Source of the DNA: Pantoea sp. 1.19
Lineage (GTDB): Bacteria > Pseudomonadota > Gammaproteobacteria > Enterobacterales > Enterobacteriaceae
Direction: 5' to 3'
Assembly (NCBI RefSeq): GCF_001922585.1
Contig: NZ_MRBS01000002.1
Span: forward strand, 62,001 to 126,000
DNA: 64,000 nucleotides
Shown: piece after piece, positions 42,284 to 53,063 of the stretch
Layout of the letters: each line of letters opens with the position of its first letter
Numbering within the stretch: the first letter of the stretch is position 1
Made by a program: the position numbers and the translations under genes
The notes under the pieces: generated by a model
What the model was told of the DNA's origin: nothing
Databases searched by the model: none
The model's input: the letters and a program-made list of their open reading frames with translations, nothing else

Positions 42284-45200
42284 TTACATCTCGTGCGGCG
42301 GCGGGGCCAGGACGTCACGGTTACCATTGTGGCCCGGAGGCGAAACGATGCTCTGCGCCTCCATTTGCTCAATGATGCGCGCCGCCCGGTTGTAGCCGAT
42401 GCGGAACTGGCGCTGCACGCCGGAAATCGAGGCGCGGCGCTTTTCCACCACAAATGCCACCGCCTGATCAAACAGCGGATCCAGCTCTTCATCACCGTCC
42501 AGTCCGCCCGCCCCGCCTTCGCTCTCTTCGCCGGCGGTAATGCTGTCGATATACTGGGGCCGGCCGCGCGCCTTCCAGTCCTGCACGACCGCATGCACTT
42601 CCTGATCGCGCACAAACGCCCCGTGGACACGCACCGGATTCGAGGAGTTCGGTGGCATATACAGCATATCCCCCATCCCCAACAGCGACTCGGCACCGCC
42701 CTGATCGAGGATCGTCCGCGAATCAATCTTACTCGATACGGTGAACGCAATACGGGTCGGGATATTGGCCTTGATAAGGCCGGTTATCACATCGACCGAC
42801 GGGCGCTGAGTTGCCAGCACCAGGTGGATCCCGGCGGCGCGCGCTTTCTGGGCCAGGCGGGCAATCAGCTCTTCCACTTTCTTGCCCACCGCCATCATCA
42901 GATCGGCAAATTCGTCAACCATCACCACGATGTACGGCAGTTTTTCCAGTACGGGCGGCGTACTGTCCATACTGTCGCCCGGTTTCCAGAACGGATCGGG
43001 AATCGGACGCCCCATCGCTTCGGCCTGCGCAACCCGCTCGTTATATCCGGCCAGATTACGGACGCCCAGCGCCGACATCAGCTTATAGCGCCGCTCCATC
43101 TCGCCGACGCTCCAGCGCAGCGCATTGGCCGCGTCCTTCATGTCGGTGACCACTTCGGTCAGCAGATGCGGAATGCCTTCATACACCGACAGCTCCAGCA
43201 TTTTCGGATCGATCATGATAAAGCGCACCTCTTCCGGCGTGGCTTTATACAGCATGCTGATGATCATTGCGTTAACGCCAACCGATTTACCGGAGCCGGT
43301 GGTACCGGCCACCAGCAGGTGCGGCATTTTTGCCAGATCCGCCACCACCGGCTGACCGGCGATGTCCTTGCCCAACACCACCGCCAGCGGCGAGGGGTTA
43401 TCGCGAAACTTCGGACAGTCCAGCACTTCGCGCAGGTAAACCGTCTGGCGATGCTTATTCGGCAGCTCCAGTCCGACGTACGGTTTACCCGGTATCACTT
43501 CGACCACGCGTACCGCAACGGCAGACAGCGAACGCGCCAGATCGCGCGACAAATTGGAAATACGCGCGGCTTTAACCCCCGGCGCGAGATCCAGTTCAAA
43601 ACGGGTGATCACCGGCCCGGGCGAAATGCCAACCACTTCCGCCTTCACGCGGTAATCGGCCAGACGCGACTCGACCAGGCGCGCGGTCTGCTCCAGCGCA
43701 AACATATCCACCGGCTCCTCCTCAACCGGCGGCGGCGTGAGCAGCTCCAGCGTCGGTAGCGGGGTGGACGGTTTTTCCAGCGGGCGGTCGTGACGCACCA
43801 GGAATGGGTGAATCAGACTGTCCATGGCCGGTTCCGCCGGCGTAGCGGCAGCGGCCGGAGTCGGCGCCGCGACAGCGGCAGGCGCTGGAGTCACCGACGG
43901 CGGCGCAGCGACCGGCTGCCCGCCCACGTTCGACACCGGCGCGGCCGGCGGTGCAGGATGGCGCGCGGCGGCGCCAGCCTGTCCGGCGTAAGCCGCCGCC
44001 TGGGAAGCCGGCTCAGGATCCGCCGCGGCTGGCAGGGTAAACAGCGGCTCGCGCGGCGATTCGTCAATCAGATCGTCCAGCGGGGAAAAACGCAGCGCGT
44101 CGACGCTGACAGACGGATAGCCCTGCCCTGCGGGCGGCTCAGCGTAGCGCGCCTGCTGCTGGGCGGCAAACTGTGCGGCCAGCGCCTGCTGCTCGCGCTG
44201 CTCGCGCTGCTCCTCAATGCTGACAGACGGATCGGCCTGCGCTGCGGGCGACTCAGCGTAGTGCGCCTGCTGCTGGGCGGCAAACTGTGCGGCCAGCGCC
44301 TGCTGCTCGCGCTGCTCCTCGATGCTGACAGACGGATCGGCCTGCGCTGCACGCGGCTCAGCGTAGCGCGCCTGCTGCTGGGCGGCAAACTGCGCGGCCA
44401 GCGCCTGCTGCTCGCGTTGCTCCTCTTCTTCTTCACTCAGCGCGTCCGGTTCTCCGTAGCGCTGCTGCTGGCTGAGCCAGGCCTCGCGCAGGGCGGCCTG
44501 CTGCTGCGCCTCCGTGGGATCGGCCTGCGGCGGCGGGGCATCCGCCAGTGCACCGCTGTCGTCCGTCATTGCCGGCTGACGCTGTGCCTCGGCCCGCGCC
44601 CGCTCCTCGGCGATGCGCTGCGAAGGCAGCTTGATACCGTAAGAGGCCAACTCGCGCCGCGTAGGCAGTTTAACCGGATTGGGCCGCGGCAGCGTCGGGC
44701 CAATGCCCTGCTTCACCTGCGGATTGCTGCCGGCATCGTCTGCTTCATCACGCGAAGCGCTGAAGGCAGGCATAAAGGGCGCCGCCGCTGCGGCGGCCAG
44801 CTGGGCGGCCCCCTGCCGGGACGGCGCTGTTTCGGGGAGGAATGGGTGTCCAGCCGGGACGTCGGCAGGCATCGGTGCCTCGCGAGTGAGTGGATGTCCA
44901 GCCGCAACGCCGGCGGGCGTCGGTGCCTCGCGAGTGAGTGGGTGTCCAGCCGCGACGCCGGCGGGCGTCGCCGTCGGGCGGTTCGTTTCCTGCCAGTTCC
45001 CCAGTGGCGGGCCGTCATCTGACTCTCCGGCGTCGGCCGGCAGTTCAAAGCGATAGCGCGGGGTTGGATCGGTAGCCGCCGGGCGTTCAGCCGGCGCCGC
45101 ATCGGCATCCTGCGCGCCGGTTGCGGCCACTACCGGCGGGACGTTCGGCGCGGAAGCCGCGGCCACGGCCGGAACATCCTCAGCGGAGGCCGGCGTCGGC

Positions 45201-46018
45201 GGCATGGGATCACTATGCTGAGCGGCAAACGAAGGGGCCAGTAGCGGATCGTCGCGCTCATCCTCGCCGACGTCAGCGCGCGGGCGACGCAGCAGCACGT
45301 CCTCCCGATCGTCTTCGGTCAGCGGCGTCCGCTGCGCTGTGGATTCCGCCGCGCGCGCTTCATCATACGCCTCGGGCTCCTCATTCCAGTGCGCTTCGCG
45401 ACGAGAACGGTTGCTGGCAAAGGTCAGAATGCCCATCACCGCCGCCCCGAGTTTTTCCGCAATCGTTAACCAGGACCAGCCGGTGTAGAGCGTCAGTCCG
45501 GCTCCCCATACGCACAGCAGCACCAGCGTGCCGCTGATGCCGTTCAGCCACGGCGCCATCGCACTGCTCAGCAGGCTGCCAATCACGCCGCCAGAGGCAA
45601 AGTACCAGATGTCGTCAGCATTCAGCGCGGCCAGCCCACAGGACGTCGTAATCAGCGCGACCACGCCGATTAGACGCAGCGAGACGGCGAAATAGTCGGT
45701 ATAAGTCTGACTCTCACGCTGGCGAAAGGCGATCCAGCACAGCCCGAGGATCACCGGGGGTATGGCATATCCCATCACCCCAAAGATAAACAGCAGGGTA
45801 TCGGCCAGCCAGGCGCCGGGTACGCCGCCCCAGTTATGGATAGGTTCGTGCCAGGCGGTTTGCGACCAGCTGGGGTCGGAGGGATTAAAGCTGACCAGCG
45901 CCATCATCAAATAGACGGCGAATAGCGCAATGACAATTAACAGCGCTTCAAGCAGACGACGACGGCTGCTGAGCGGCTCCAGGGAGACTTCTTTATCTTC
46001 GGTATATTCCTGGCTCAA
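42284..46018 (-). CDS. ftsK: DNA translocase FtsK
   Basis: Septal DNA pump coordinating chromosome dimer resolution with division. The start is TTG 46018, with GGAG seven bases upstream, giving 1244 residues that open (M)[10 protein letters not shown], matching E. coli; no ATG fits. The N-terminus has about four membrane helices within 1-200. A Pro/Gln/Ala-rich linker (about 200-760) contains two sets of tandem repeats described separately. The motor has Walker [10 protein letters not shown] (about 904-912) and [10 protein letters not shown]; the C-terminal gamma winged helix ([15 protein letters not shown]) reads KOPS and activates XerD. The protein is shorter than E. coli FtsK (1329); length varies mainly in the linker. 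Confidence 0.97.
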   Translation of the reverse strand: MSQEYTEDKEVSLEPLSSRRRLLEALLIVIALFAVYLMMALVSFNPSDPSWSQTAWHEPIHNWGGVPGAWLADTLLFIFGVMGYAIPPVILGLCWIAFRQRESQTYTDYFAVSLRLIGVVALITTSCGLAALNADDIWYFASGGVIGSLLSSAMAPWLNGISGTLVLLCVWGAGLTLYTGWSWLTIAEKLGAAVMGILTFASNRSRREAHWNEEPEAYDEARAAESTAQRTPLTEDDREDVLLRRPRADVGEDERDDPLLAPSFAAQHSDPMPPTPASAEDVPAVAAASAPNVPPVVAATGAQDADAAPAERPAATDPTPRYRFELPADAGESDDGPPLGNWQETNRPTATPAGVAAGHPLTREAPTPAGVAAGHPLTREAPMPADVPAGHPFLPETAPSRQGAAQLAAAAAAPFMPAFSASRDEADDAGSNPQVKQGIGPTLPRPNPVKLPTRRELASYGIKLPSQRIAEERARAEAQRQPAMTDDSGALADAPPPQADPTEAQQQAALREAWLSQQQRYGEPDALSEEEEEQREQQALAAQFAAQQQARYAEPRAAQADPSVSIEEQREQQALAAQFAAQQQAHYAESPAAQADPSVSIEEQREQREQQALAAQFAAQQQARYAEPPAGQGYPSVSVDALRFSPLDDLIDESPREPLFTLPAAADPEPASQAAAYAGQAGAAARHPAPPAAPVSNVGGQPVAAPPSVTPAPAAVAAPTPAAAATPAEPAMDSLIHPFLVRHDRPLEKPSTPLPTLELLTPPPVEEEPVDMFALEQTARLVESRLADYRVKAEVVGISPGPVITRFELDLAPGVKAARISNLSRDLARSLSAVAVRVVEVIPGKPYVGLELPNKHRQTVYLREVLDCPKFRDNPSPLAVVLGKDIAGQPVVADLAKMPHLLVAGTTGSGKSVGVNAMIISMLYKATPEEVRFIMIDPKMLELSVYEGIPHLLTEVVTDMKDAANALRWSVGEMERRYKLMSALGVRNLAGYNERVAQAEAMGRPIPDPFWKPGDSMDSTPPVLEKLPYIVVMVDEFADLMMAVGKKVEELIARLAQKARAAGIHLVLATQRPSVDVITGLIKANIPTRIAFTVSSKIDSRTILDQGGAESLLGMGDMLYMPPNSSNPVRVHGAFVRDQEVHAVVQDWKARGRPQYIDSITAGEESEGGAGGLDGDEELDPLFDQAVAFVVEKRRASISGVQRQFRIGYNRAARIIEQMEAQSIVSPPGHNGNRDVLAPPPHEM
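44105..44428 (-). repeat. Three tandem Gln/Ala-rich repeats in the FtsK linker
   Basis: Plus-strand anchor GCTGACAGACGGAT recurs at 44105, 44219 and 44324, and GCCTGCTGCTGGGCGGCAAA at 44151, 44265 and 44370, giving units of 114 and 105 bases. The protein unit carries [14 protein letters not shown], an A-Y-A-E-x motif and [10 protein letters not shown]; the 9-base difference is one extra REQ tripeptide. All units stay in frame. Confidence 0.9.
44843..44986 (-). repeat. Three tandem 48-base repeats in the FtsK linker
   Basis: TGGGTGTCCAGCCG-like blocks start at 44843, 44891 and 44939, exactly 48 bases apart, coding for a 16-residue unit [16 protein letters not shown] (with variants [16 protein letters not shown]). 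The two copies nearest the N-terminus are almost identical at DNA level. Confidence 0.9.
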
Positions 46019-46056
46019 GAGAACACTCCAGGTGCCTGTGAACGAGCTGACAAGAC

Positions 46057-46080
46057 AGCGTCGGGCCATGACCCGACGCT
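46057..46080 (-). terminator. Hairpin downstream of lrp
   Basis: AGCGTCGGG (46057-46065), loop CCATGA, CCCGACGCT (46072-46080): a perfect 9-bp stem in the lrp-ftsK gap. On the minus strand it is followed by GTCTTGTC, a poor T-tract, so termination may be partial. Confidence 0.5.
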
Positions 46081-46140
46081 GAAACTGTATGAATTCACAG
46101 GAGTGTAGCGAAAACTATCAGGTTTTGCACCTGCCCTAAG

Positions 46141-46635
46141 TTACCGAGTCTTAATGACCAGACGGTTACTCTGTTTCACTTCTTCCATGACCACATACGT
46201 GCGGGTATCGTTGACGCCCGGCAGACGCAGCAGGGTTTCCCCCAGCAGCTTACGGTAGGCAGACATATCCGGCACACGCGTTTTTAGCAGGTAGTCAAAA
46301 TCACCGGAAACGAGGTGACATTCTTGAGTTTCCTCAAGTTTTTGCACCGCGGCGTTAAATTGCTCAAACACGTCCGGCGCGCCGCGATTCAGAGTAATCT
46401 CAACGAAGACCAGCAGTGACGCATCAAGATAGTGCGGATTGAGCAGGGCCGTATAGCCAAGGATAAACCCCTGACGTTCCAGCCGACGCACACGCTCCAG
46501 GCACGGCGTGGGGGATAACCCTACCCGCTTGGACAGTTCGACGTTGGAAATACGGCCATCTTTTTGCAATTCATTCAGAATATTGCGATCGATCCGGTCG
46601 AGATCTTTACCGGGGCGTTTTTTATTGTCTACCAT
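46141..46635 (-). CDS. lrp: Leucine-responsive regulatory protein Lrp
   Basis: Global feast/famine transcription factor. The N-terminal helix-turn-helix (about 27-50, RISNVELSKRVGLSPTPCLERVRRLE) is followed by the RAM domain that binds leucine and builds octamers. It is 164 residues and nearly identical to E. coli. It is divergent from trxB and sits upstream of ftsK, as in E. coli. Lrp regulates serC and other genes in E. coli; no Lrp site was mapped here. Confidence 0.98.
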   Translation of the reverse strand: MVDNKKRPGKDLDRIDRNILNELQKDGRISNVELSKRVGLSPTPCLERVRRLERQGFILGYTALLNPHYLDASLLVFVEITLNRGAPDVFEQFNAAVQKLEETQECHLVSGDFDYLLKTRVPDMSAYRKLLGETLLRLPGVNDTRTYVVMEEVKQSNRLVIKTR

Positions 46636-48070
<1,435 letters not shown>

Positions 48071-48099
48071 ATTTGTTAACTAATTGATCCTCCATCCAT

Positions 48100-48127
48100 T
48101 AAAGGCGACGTCTCTGTCGCCTTTTTT
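48100..48127 (+). terminator. trxB rho-independent terminator
   Basis: AAAGGCGAC (48101-48109), loop GTCTCT, GTCGCCTTT (48116-48124) then further T. It lies 31 bases after the trxB stop. Confidence 0.92.
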
Positions 48128-48215
48128 ATATTCCGGCGTTAACATGAGCGCCTGACGCGCCGCCCGCTGGCGTACTGGCAGTCTCACCGATATGCAATCT
48201 GAGAGCCCGTGATCG

Positions 48216-49988
48216 ATGGAAAAATCGCGACAGCGCCAGCTTATCCGCTGGCTGAAACAGCAGAGCACCCTCGCCCGACGCTGGCTCAGGCTGGCCGCCC
48301 TGCTCGGTTCCCTCAGCGCCGCGCTGATCATTGCGCAGGCCTGGCTACTGGCAGACCTGCTGTGGCGCCTGATTACCCTGCACACTCCGCGCGAAACCCT
48401 GCTGCTGCCGCTGCTGGGCCTGCTGGGCTGCTTTGTCCTGCGCGCGCTCTTTAGCGCCGCCCGCGAACGGGTTGGTTTTCACTGCGGACGTGAGATCCGC
48501 CGGGTGATGCGTCAGCAGGTACTTGACCGCTTACAGGCGCGGGGGCCGGCTACCATTCAGGGCCGACCGGCCGGCAGTTGGGCGACGCTGGTGCTGGAAC
48601 AGATCGATGACATGCAAGATTATTATGCCCGCTACCTGCCGCAAATGACCCTGGCGGTGACCATCCCGCTCGGTATTTTGCTGACGCTGCTGCCAATTAA
48701 CTGGGCGGCGGCGCTTATCCTGCTGGTGGCCGCTCCGCTGATCCCGCTGTTCATGGCGCTGGTTGGCATGGGCGCCGCCGATGCTAACCGGCGCAACTTT
48801 GCCGCGCTGGCCCGCCTCAGCGGGCATTTTCTCGACCGCCTGCGCGGCATGGAGACCATCCGGCTCTATCACCGCGGTGAAGCTGAAACAGAGGCCATTC
48901 GCACCGCCTCTGAACGTTTTCGCCTGCGCACCATGGACGTTCTGCGGCTGGCTTTCTTGTCATCGGCGGTGCTGGAGTTTTTTGCTTCACTGTCGATCGC
49001 CGTGCTGGCGGTGTACTTTGGTTTTTCCTATCTGGGGGAGCTGAACTTCGGCCATTACGGTCAGGGCGTGACCCTGTTTGCCGGTTTTCTCGCCTTAATT
49101 CTTGCCCCCGAATTTTTCCAGCCGCTGCGCGATCTCGGCACCTTCTATCACGCCAAAGCGCAGGCGGTCGGCGCCGCCGACGCGCTGTTTACCTTTCTTG
49201 AACCGGACGACGAGCCGCCGCCCGCCACCGCACCGCGCCCGTCCCTGCCGCCGATCGATGCGCTGACGTTGGAAGCGCGCGACTGGTGGATCACCGCCCG
49301 CGACGGCACCCCGCTGGTGGGACCGCTGAACTTTACCCTGCGCCCCGGCCAGCGGATAGCCATCGTTGGCCAGAGCGGCGCCGGTAAAAGCTCGCTGATT
49401 CAGGCGCTGATGGGCTTTTTACCCTGCCGCGGTTCGCTGTACATCAACGGCCGGCCGCTGGCGGATTACGATCCCGACAGCTGGCGTCAGCAGCTCAGCT
49501 GGGTAGGGCAGAATCCGCATCTGCCGGGCGAGACGCTGCGTGAGAATCTGCTGCTGTCGCCGCGGGCCAACGCCGGAGCGCTGGAATCGACGCTGGCGCT
49601 GGCTGGCGTCAGCGCCTTTCTGCCGCTGCTGCCGGCGGGACTGGACACGCCGCTGGGCGACCAGGCAGTGCGCCTCTCCGTGGGTCAGGCTCAGCGCGTT
49701 GCGGTCGCGCGCGCGCTGCTCACTCCGGCGGCGCTGCTGCTGCTCGACGAGCCATCGGCCAGTCTCGACGCCGACAGCGAGCGCCACGTAATGCGCGCGC
49801 TGGACGCTGCCTCGCATCAGCAAACCACGCTGATGGTCACCCATCAGTTGCAGCACCTGAGCGACTGGGATGAGGTTTGGGTGATGCGCGACGGCCAGAT
49901 TGTTCAACGCGGAGATTGTGCAACGCTACAACACCAGCCCGGGCCGTTCCGCGATCTGCTCAGGGCCCGTAACGGAGAGGATGCCTGA
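48216..49988 (+). CDS. cydD: Heterodimeric ABC exporter subunit CydD
   Basis: With CydC exports or handles cysteine/glutathione or heme-linked cargo and is required for cytochrome bd assembly. Six membrane helices (about 25-320) precede the nucleotide-binding domain, Walker A GQSGAGKSS from about 385, and the signature VRLSVGQAQRVAVARAL, followed by LLLDEPSASLD. The signature reads LSVGQ instead of LSGGQ, known for CydD. It is 590 residues, close to E. coli (588). The stop overlaps the cydC ATG by one base. Confidence 0.97.
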   Translation: MEKSRQRQLIRWLKQQSTLARRWLRLAALLGSLSAALIIAQAWLLADLLWRLITLHTPRETLLLPLLGLLGCFVLRALFSAARERVGFHCGREIRRVMRQQVLDRLQARGPATIQGRPAGSWATLVLEQIDDMQDYYARYLPQMTLAVTIPLGILLTLLPINWAAALILLVAAPLIPLFMALVGMGAADANRRNFAALARLSGHFLDRLRGMETIRLYHRGEAETEAIRTASERFRLRTMDVLRLAFLSSAVLEFFASLSIAVLAVYFGFSYLGELNFGHYGQGVTLFAGFLALILAPEFFQPLRDLGTFYHAKAQAVGAADALFTFLEPDDEPPPATAPRPSLPPIDALTLEARDWWITARDGTPLVGPLNFTLRPGQRIAIVGQSGAGKSSLIQALMGFLPCRGSLYINGRPLADYDPDSWRQQLSWVGQNPHLPGETLRENLLLSPRANAGALESTLALAGVSAFLPLLPAGLDTPLGDQAVRLSVGQAQRVAVARALLTPAALLLLDEPSASLDADSERHVMRALDAASHQQTTLMVTHQLQHLSDWDEVWVMRDGQIVQRGDCATLQHQPGPFRDLLRARNGEDA

Positions 49989-51721
49989 TGCGCGCACTAT
50001 TAAGCTTTTTACCGCTGTGGCGCCGCCATGCCCTGCGCCTGCTGCTCGGCATTCTGCTGGCCATTTTGACCCTGCTGGCCAGCATCGGTCTCCTGAGCCT
50101 GTCGGGCTGGTTTCTCGCCGGCGCTTCGCTGGCCGGCTTTGCCGGCCTATACAGTTTTAACTATATGCTGCCGGCCGCCGGCGTGCGCGGTGCGGCCATT
50201 GTGCGCACCGCATCACGCTATTTTGAGCGACTGGTCAGCCATGATGGTACCTTCCGCGTACTGCAGCATTTGCGGGTCTGGGTCTTCTCCCACCTGCTGC
50301 CACTGTCTCCGGGGGGGTTGAGCCGCTTTCGCCAGGGCGATCTGCTGAACCGGCTGGTGGCCGATGTTGATACGCTGGATCACCTCTATTTGCGCGTGAT
50401 CTCACCGCTGGTGGGCGCGCTGGTCACTATCGTGGTGGTCACCGTTGGCCTCACCTTTCTCGACGTCTCGCTGGCGCTGACGCTCGGCGGCCTGCTGCTG
50501 CTGACTCTGCTGGTTCTGCCCCCGCTGTTCTGGTGGCTTGGTCGACCGTCGGGGGCGGCGATCGCCCATCTGCGCAGCCAGTACCGGCTGCTGCTTACGC
50601 GCTTTCTGCAAGGGCAGGCGGAGCTGACCCTGTACGGTGCCCGCGACGCCGCCCGCGCCCAGCTGGATAGCACTGAGGCCGACTGGCAGCGGGCACAGCA
50701 GCGACAAGCCGACCTGACCGGTCTGTCGCAGGCGCTACTGATTGCCGTGACCGGCCTCACCGTCACCCTGCTGCTGTGGCTTAGCGCCGGCGGCATTGGT
50801 GACCTGCCAACGCCCGGTGCTTTTTTGGCGCTGGTGGTCTTCTGCGCGCTGGCGGCGTTTGAGGCACTGGCGCCGGTTGCCGGGGCATTTCAGCACCTGG
50901 GCCGGGTGAGCGCTTCCGCAGAGCGACTGCAGGCGATGATCACCACGCCGCCGGCGGTGCAGTTTCCCCCAACGGTTTCTTCCTCCCCGGTACGCGACGG
51001 CGGCGTTGCGTTAGAGGCGGTCAGTTTTCATTATCCCGACCAGCCCGTCCCGGCACTGCAGGACATCACGCTGCGCCTCCCCGCCGGTGCGCAAGTGGCC
51101 ATTGTTGGCCGCACCGGCTGTGGTAAAAGCACCCTGCTCCAGCTACTGACCCGCGCCTGGGATCCGGACAGCGGCAGCATTACCGTGGGCGGGATACCGC
51201 TGCCCGCGTGGGATGAAGCCAGCCTGCGCGCCAGCACCAGCGTGGTCAGCCAGCGGGTAACCCTGTTTAGCGCCACGCTGCGCGATAACCTGCTGCTGGC
51301 TGCCCCACACGCCGACGACGCCACGCTGGCGGCGGCGCTGGAGCGCGTTGGCCTGGGTCGTCTACTGAGCGGAGAAGAGGGCCTGAACGCCTGGCTCGGG
51401 GAAGGCGGCAGGATGCTGTCCGGTGGAGAACTGCGCCGGCTGAGCATTGCCCGCGCCCTGCTGCACGGCGGCGAGCTGTTGCTGCTGGACGAGCCCACCG
51501 AAGGGCTGGACGCCGAAACCGAGCGGCAGATCCTCGACGTGCTGGAGGAAGTCAGTCGCGGGAAAACCCGGATCATGGTGACCCACCGTCTGCAGCGGCT
51601 GGATCGGCTCGATCGGCTGTTCGTGCTGGATGAAGGGCGACTGCTGGAGCAGGGTAGTCACGATGAATTAGTGGCAAAACGCGGCCGCTACTGGACCTTT
51701 TTGCAGCAGAGTGCGCTATAG
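49988..51721 (+). CDS. cydC: Heterodimeric ABC exporter subunit CydC
   Basis: Partner of CydD in the inner membrane. Six membrane helices (about 15-310), Walker A GRTGCGKST from about 374, signature MLSGGELRRLSIARAL and Walker B LLLDEPTEGLD. The 577 residues compare with 573 in E. coli. Translation is coupled to cydD through TGATG. It is followed 33 bases later by aat, probably on the same transcript. Confidence 0.97.
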   Translation: MRALLSFLPLWRRHALRLLLGILLAILTLLASIGLLSLSGWFLAGASLAGFAGLYSFNYMLPAAGVRGAAIVRTASRYFERLVSHDGTFRVLQHLRVWVFSHLLPLSPGGLSRFRQGDLLNRLVADVDTLDHLYLRVISPLVGALVTIVVVTVGLTFLDVSLALTLGGLLLLTLLVLPPLFWWLGRPSGAAIAHLRSQYRLLLTRFLQGQAELTLYGARDAARAQLDSTEADWQRAQQRQADLTGLSQALLIAVTGLTVTLLLWLSAGGIGDLPTPGAFLALVVFCALAAFEALAPVAGAFQHLGRVSASAERLQAMITTPPAVQFPPTVSSSPVRDGGVALEAVSFHYPDQPVPALQDITLRLPAGAQVAIVGRTGCGKSTLLQLLTRAWDPDSGSITVGGIPLPAWDEASLRASTSVVSQRVTLFSATLRDNLLLAAPHADDATLAAALERVGLGRLLSGEEGLNAWLGEGGRMLSGGELRRLSIARALLHGGELLLLDEPTEGLDAETERQILDVLEEVSRGKTRIMVTHRLQRLDRLDRLFVLDEGRLLEQGSHDELVAKRGRYWTFLQQSAL

Positions 51722-51754
51722 TCTGACGGTACTTTTCTGGACTCTCTGCTTACC

Positions 51755-52447
51755 ATGAGACTGATACAGCTGTCGCGGGACACCCTGCACTTTCCACCGC
51801 CAGAAATGGCGCTGCGCGAACCGAATGGCTTGCTGGCAATGGGCGGCGACCTCAGCCCCGCCCGCCTGCTGCAGGCCTACCAGCACGGTATTTTCCCGTG
51901 GTTTTCCCCGGGCGACCCGATTTTGTGGTGGTCGCCCGACCCGCGCGCGGTGCTGCCGCCCGGGGCATTTCACTGCAGCCGCAGCCTGGCGCGTTTCCAT
52001 CGCCACACCCCCTGGCGGGTCACGCTGAATCAGGCCTTTGATCAGGTGGTGGCAGGCTGCGCCGGTGAGCGCGATGAGGGCACCTGGATCACCCCGGAGG
52101 TCAGACGCGCCTGGCTGCAGCTGTTTCAGCTGGGGCATGCGCACTCGGTGGAGGTCTGGCATGAAGAGGAGCTGATTGGTGGACTTTACGGGTTAGCGCT
52201 CGGCCGACTGTTTTGCGGTGAGTCGATGTTCAGCCGCACAGCGAACGCGTCTAAAATCGCCCTGATGCTCTTTTGCCGCTATTTCCAGCAGCAAGGCGGC
52301 GAACTGATCGATTGCCAGGTGCTGAACCCGCATACCGCCTCGCTCGGCGCGCGGGATATTGCGCGCGCCGACTATTTGCAGCAGCTGATGCTGTTGCAGT
52401 CGCTCCCGCTGTCCAGCGACTGCTGGCGCGCCCGCACGCTGTTTTGA
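51755..52447 (+). CDS. aat: Leucyl/phenylalanyl-tRNA-protein transferase
   Basis: N-end rule enzyme: adds Leu or Phe to proteins starting with Lys or Arg, marking them for ClpS-ClpAP. Family blocks [61 protein letters not shown] and [16 protein letters not shown] are all present. The 230 residues compare with 234. It is on the plus strand between cydC and infA; its adaptors clpS and clpA lie just beyond infA on the other strand. Confidence 0.97.
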   Translation: MRLIQLSRDTLHFPPPEMALREPNGLLAMGGDLSPARLLQAYQHGIFPWFSPGDPILWWSPDPRAVLPPGAFHCSRSLARFHRHTPWRVTLNQAFDQVVAGCAGERDEGTWITPEVRRAWLQLFQLGHAHSVEVWHEEELIGGLYGLALGRLFCGESMFSRTANASKIALMLFCRYFQQQGGELIDCQVLNPHTASLGARDIARADYLQQLMLLQSLPLSSDCWRARTLF

Positions 52448-52485
52448 CCCGGCGCACGGGTTTTCCACACAGATTCTGTAAACGA

Positions 52486-52494
52486 TGGTATAAT
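52486..52494 (+). promoter_or_regulatory. Extended -10 promoter upstream of infA (distal)
   Basis: TGGTATAAT at 52486-52494 is a perfect TATAAT with the TGn extension. There is no good -35, as is usual for extended -10 promoters. The predicted start, near 52501, gives a leader of about 247 bases before infA. E. coli infA is also known to have two promoters. Confidence 0.7.
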
Positions 52495-52517
52495 CCATGG
52501 GTTTGGTGTGCTGACCG

Positions 52518-52640
52518 ATGATGCCGCAATCCCACGGATTGCCGTCCCGGACCCCAGATTACTGCGTCGCCCGGTCCTCCTTTCATGGACGTCTACACTT
52601 CAGGCTGCATAAGCGCATCACCGCTAAATGGGGTATTTAG
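52518..52640 (+). CDS. Possible 40-residue upstream peptide in the infA leader
   Basis: ATG ATG at 52518 opens a frame of 40 codons ending at TAG 52638-52640. The peptide is basic, with a C-terminal half rich in Arg, His and Lys (RLHFRLHKRITAKWGI). It begins about 17 bases after the predicted start of the distal transcript; GGTG at 52504-52508 is the only ribosome-site candidate and is weak. Its stop codon lies in the 3' arm of a hairpin (52621-52643) and it reads through one strand of a 10-bp long-range pairing. No known protein is recognised. It could be a leader peptide controlling infA, a small protein or chance; a conservation check would decide. Confidence 0.4.
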   Translation: MMPQSHGLPSRTPDYCVARSSFHGRLHFRLHKRITAKWGI

Positions 52641-52674
52641 CGGCAATCCGTGTTGCTGGTGAATTCACCAACAA
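52526..52674 (+). promoter_or_regulatory. Structured infA leader with competing pairings
   Basis: Hairpin A: GCAATCC (52526-52532) with GGATTGC (52536-52542). Hairpin B: CCGCTAAAT (52621-52629) with ATTTAGCGG (52635-52643). Hairpin C: the near-palindrome 52653-52674 with core TGGTGAATTCACCA (52657-52670). CGGATTGCCG (52535-52544) is also perfectly complementary to CGGCAATCCG (52641-52650), a 10-bp pairing that would dissolve hairpin A and invade hairpin B. The design resembles a translation- or temperature-sensitive switch, but no regulator is known to me for it. Confidence 0.5.
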
Positions 52675-52682
52675 TTCTTTAC

Positions 52683-52709
52683 TTAACACAGGAAATTCGG
52701 CATTATCTT
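52683..52709 (+). promoter_or_regulatory. Possible proximal infA promoter
   Basis: TTAACA (52683-52688) and TATCTT (52704-52709), 15-base spacer. A start near 52716 would give a short unstructured leader lacking the upstream frame and hairpins A-C. Confidence 0.4.
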
Positions 52710-52726
52710 GCCGGTTTAAAACTTAG

Positions 52727-52966
<240 letters not shown>

Positions 52967-53011
52967 GCCCCTTTTTGCCGCGTAGCCGCTGCGTCGGCTG
53001 CTCGATGGCTG

Positions 53012-53045
53012 AAAAAAAGGCCGGACAGATGTCCGGCCTTTTTGC
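53012..53045. terminator. Bidirectional terminator between infA and clpA
   Basis: AAAGGCCGGAC (53016-53026), loop AGAT, GTCCGGCCTTT (53031-53041), flanked by an A-run on the left and a T-run on the right, so it works for infA on the plus strand and clpA on the minus strand. Confidence 0.92.
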
Positions 53046-53063
53046 GTGCCCATTACCCGAAGC

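Noticed and set aside
42215-43759. 514-codon open frame antisense to ftsK
   Set aside because: Shadow of the conserved FtsK motor sequence; same His/Arg/Gln-rich composition and no own promoter or ribosome site.
44105-44986. Repeat arrays as a CRISPR or mobile element
   Set aside because: The units are in-frame multiples of three inside ftsK, code for low-complexity protein and lack spacers or palindromic repeats.
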